From Rhizobium sp. GN54 (GTDB lineage Bacteria; Pseudomonadota; Alphaproteobacteria; Rhizobiales; Rhizobiaceae), in assembly GCF_021026345.1 (NCBI RefSeq), contig NZ_JAJNCZ010000001.1, forward strand, positions 310,001 through 374,000: a stretch of DNA of 64,000 nucleotides, read 5' to 3'. Positions within the stretch are counted from its first letter, which is position 1. Each line of letters starts with the position of its first letter. The notes below the pieces were generated by a model, which made no database searches, had not been told where the DNA came from, and saw only the letters and a program-made list of their open reading frames with translations. The translations under genes and the position numbers were made by a program. Shown here in pieces: positions 63,815 to 64,000 of this stretch.

Positions 63815-64000
63815 ATGGCCGGAACAACCGCTGCCCACGATGACCACCACGGTCATCACGACCACAAGCCCTCGTTCTTCGTCCGCTGGTTCCTCTCCAC
63901 GAACCACAAGGACATCGGGACGCTCTATCTGATCTTCGCGATCATCGCCGGCATCATCGGCGGCGCGCTCTCGATCGCCATGCGCGCCGAGCTGCAGGAG
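63815..64000 (+). CDS. coxA: Cytochrome c oxidase subunit I, N-terminal part (3' end outside window)
   Basis: The 62 visible residues start [17 protein letters not shown], a His-rich N-terminus, followed by [26 protein letters not shown] (key [11 protein letters not shown]), the classic start of the first transmembrane region of subunit I. The gene runs off the window edge. ATG 63815 follows AAGGGAGAG. It lies 18 bases downstream of coxB, so it belongs to the same operon. Confidence 0.96.
   Translation, partial: MAGTTAAHDDHHGHHDHKPSFFVRWFLSTNHKDIGTLYLIFAIIAGIIGGALSIAMRAELQE

Overview
The window reads as 64 kb of chromosome from a GC-rich alphaproteobacterium of the Rhizobiales, most likely family Rhizobiaceae (an Ensifer/Sinorhizobium- or Shinella-like genome; the genus is a guess). 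The evidence is the gene content: a BA14K-family protein, an IalB-type protein, DUF1217 and DUF6101 proteins, the bioMNY biotin importer, a RibB with a decayed cyclohydrolase half, an aa3-oxidase coxBA start, and paired palindromic intergenic repeats of a kind common in rhizobia. Coding density is high. I see no rRNA, tRNA, CRISPR array, prophage or insertion sequence.

Layout. 1-8.5 kb: tail of a DUF2207 membrane protein, an orphan HigA-like antitoxin, glyS, a repeat-filled gap, a DUF523 protein, a secreted Cys-pair protein, purD, a small conserved protein, ubiA and a DUF6101 protein. 8.6-17.4 kb: a 768-residue multi-repeat DUF1217 protein, a FAD-linked 2-hydroxyacid oxidase, a Sua5-type threonylcarbamoyl-AMP synthase, a degenerate GGDEF protein, then a 1-Cys peroxiredoxin next to a persulfide dioxygenase-rhodanese fusion. 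17.5-25.9 kb: a Tat-exported arylsulfatase; a cobalamin riboswitch leading into a two-gene Rieske oxygenase/reductase operon of the glycine-betaine demethylase type (gbcAB), which is the most interesting feature of the window; an RTX protein; a GH25 muramidase; and a BA14K protein. 26-29.5 kb: acyl-CoA dehydrogenase and enoyl-CoA hydratase separated by a second composite palindromic repeat.

29.6-41.2 kb, mostly minus strand: rlmD-like and tlyA genes (overlapping by 4 nt), dxs, xseB and a histone-deacetylase-like gene. I recall these as near neighbours in many Rhizobiales; here they are separated by an SDR/LysR pair plus a chemoreceptor and by a pirin/HxlR pair. 41.3-43.2 kb: bioM-bioN-bioY. 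43.3-57.4 kb: an AlkX/YcaQ-type glycosylase, a sulfotransferase-like protein, ribB(X), aroC, a CHASE-PAS-GGDEF-EAL protein, a DUF1344 protein, a histidine phosphatase, fabI, a CbpA-like J-protein, a lipoprotein, pdxH, a DUF937 protein and an unrecognised 165-residue protein. A perfect 32-bp inverted repeat follows. 57.5-64 kb: polysaccharide deacetylase, tldD, a TetR repressor divergent from an aldo/keto reductase with two near-identical operators between them, an IalB-type protein, and coxB followed by the start of coxA. A perfect FNR/FixK-type site lies just upstream of the coxB start.

Most of the window is housekeeping: translation and tRNA modification, purine, riboflavin, quinone, isoprenoid, aromatic and fatty-acid synthesis, biotin uptake and respiration. 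Accessory functions sit between these blocks. Start codons were chosen from ribosome-binding-site spacing and recalled family N-termini, without database searches. Family names rest on visible motifs and remembered family features.
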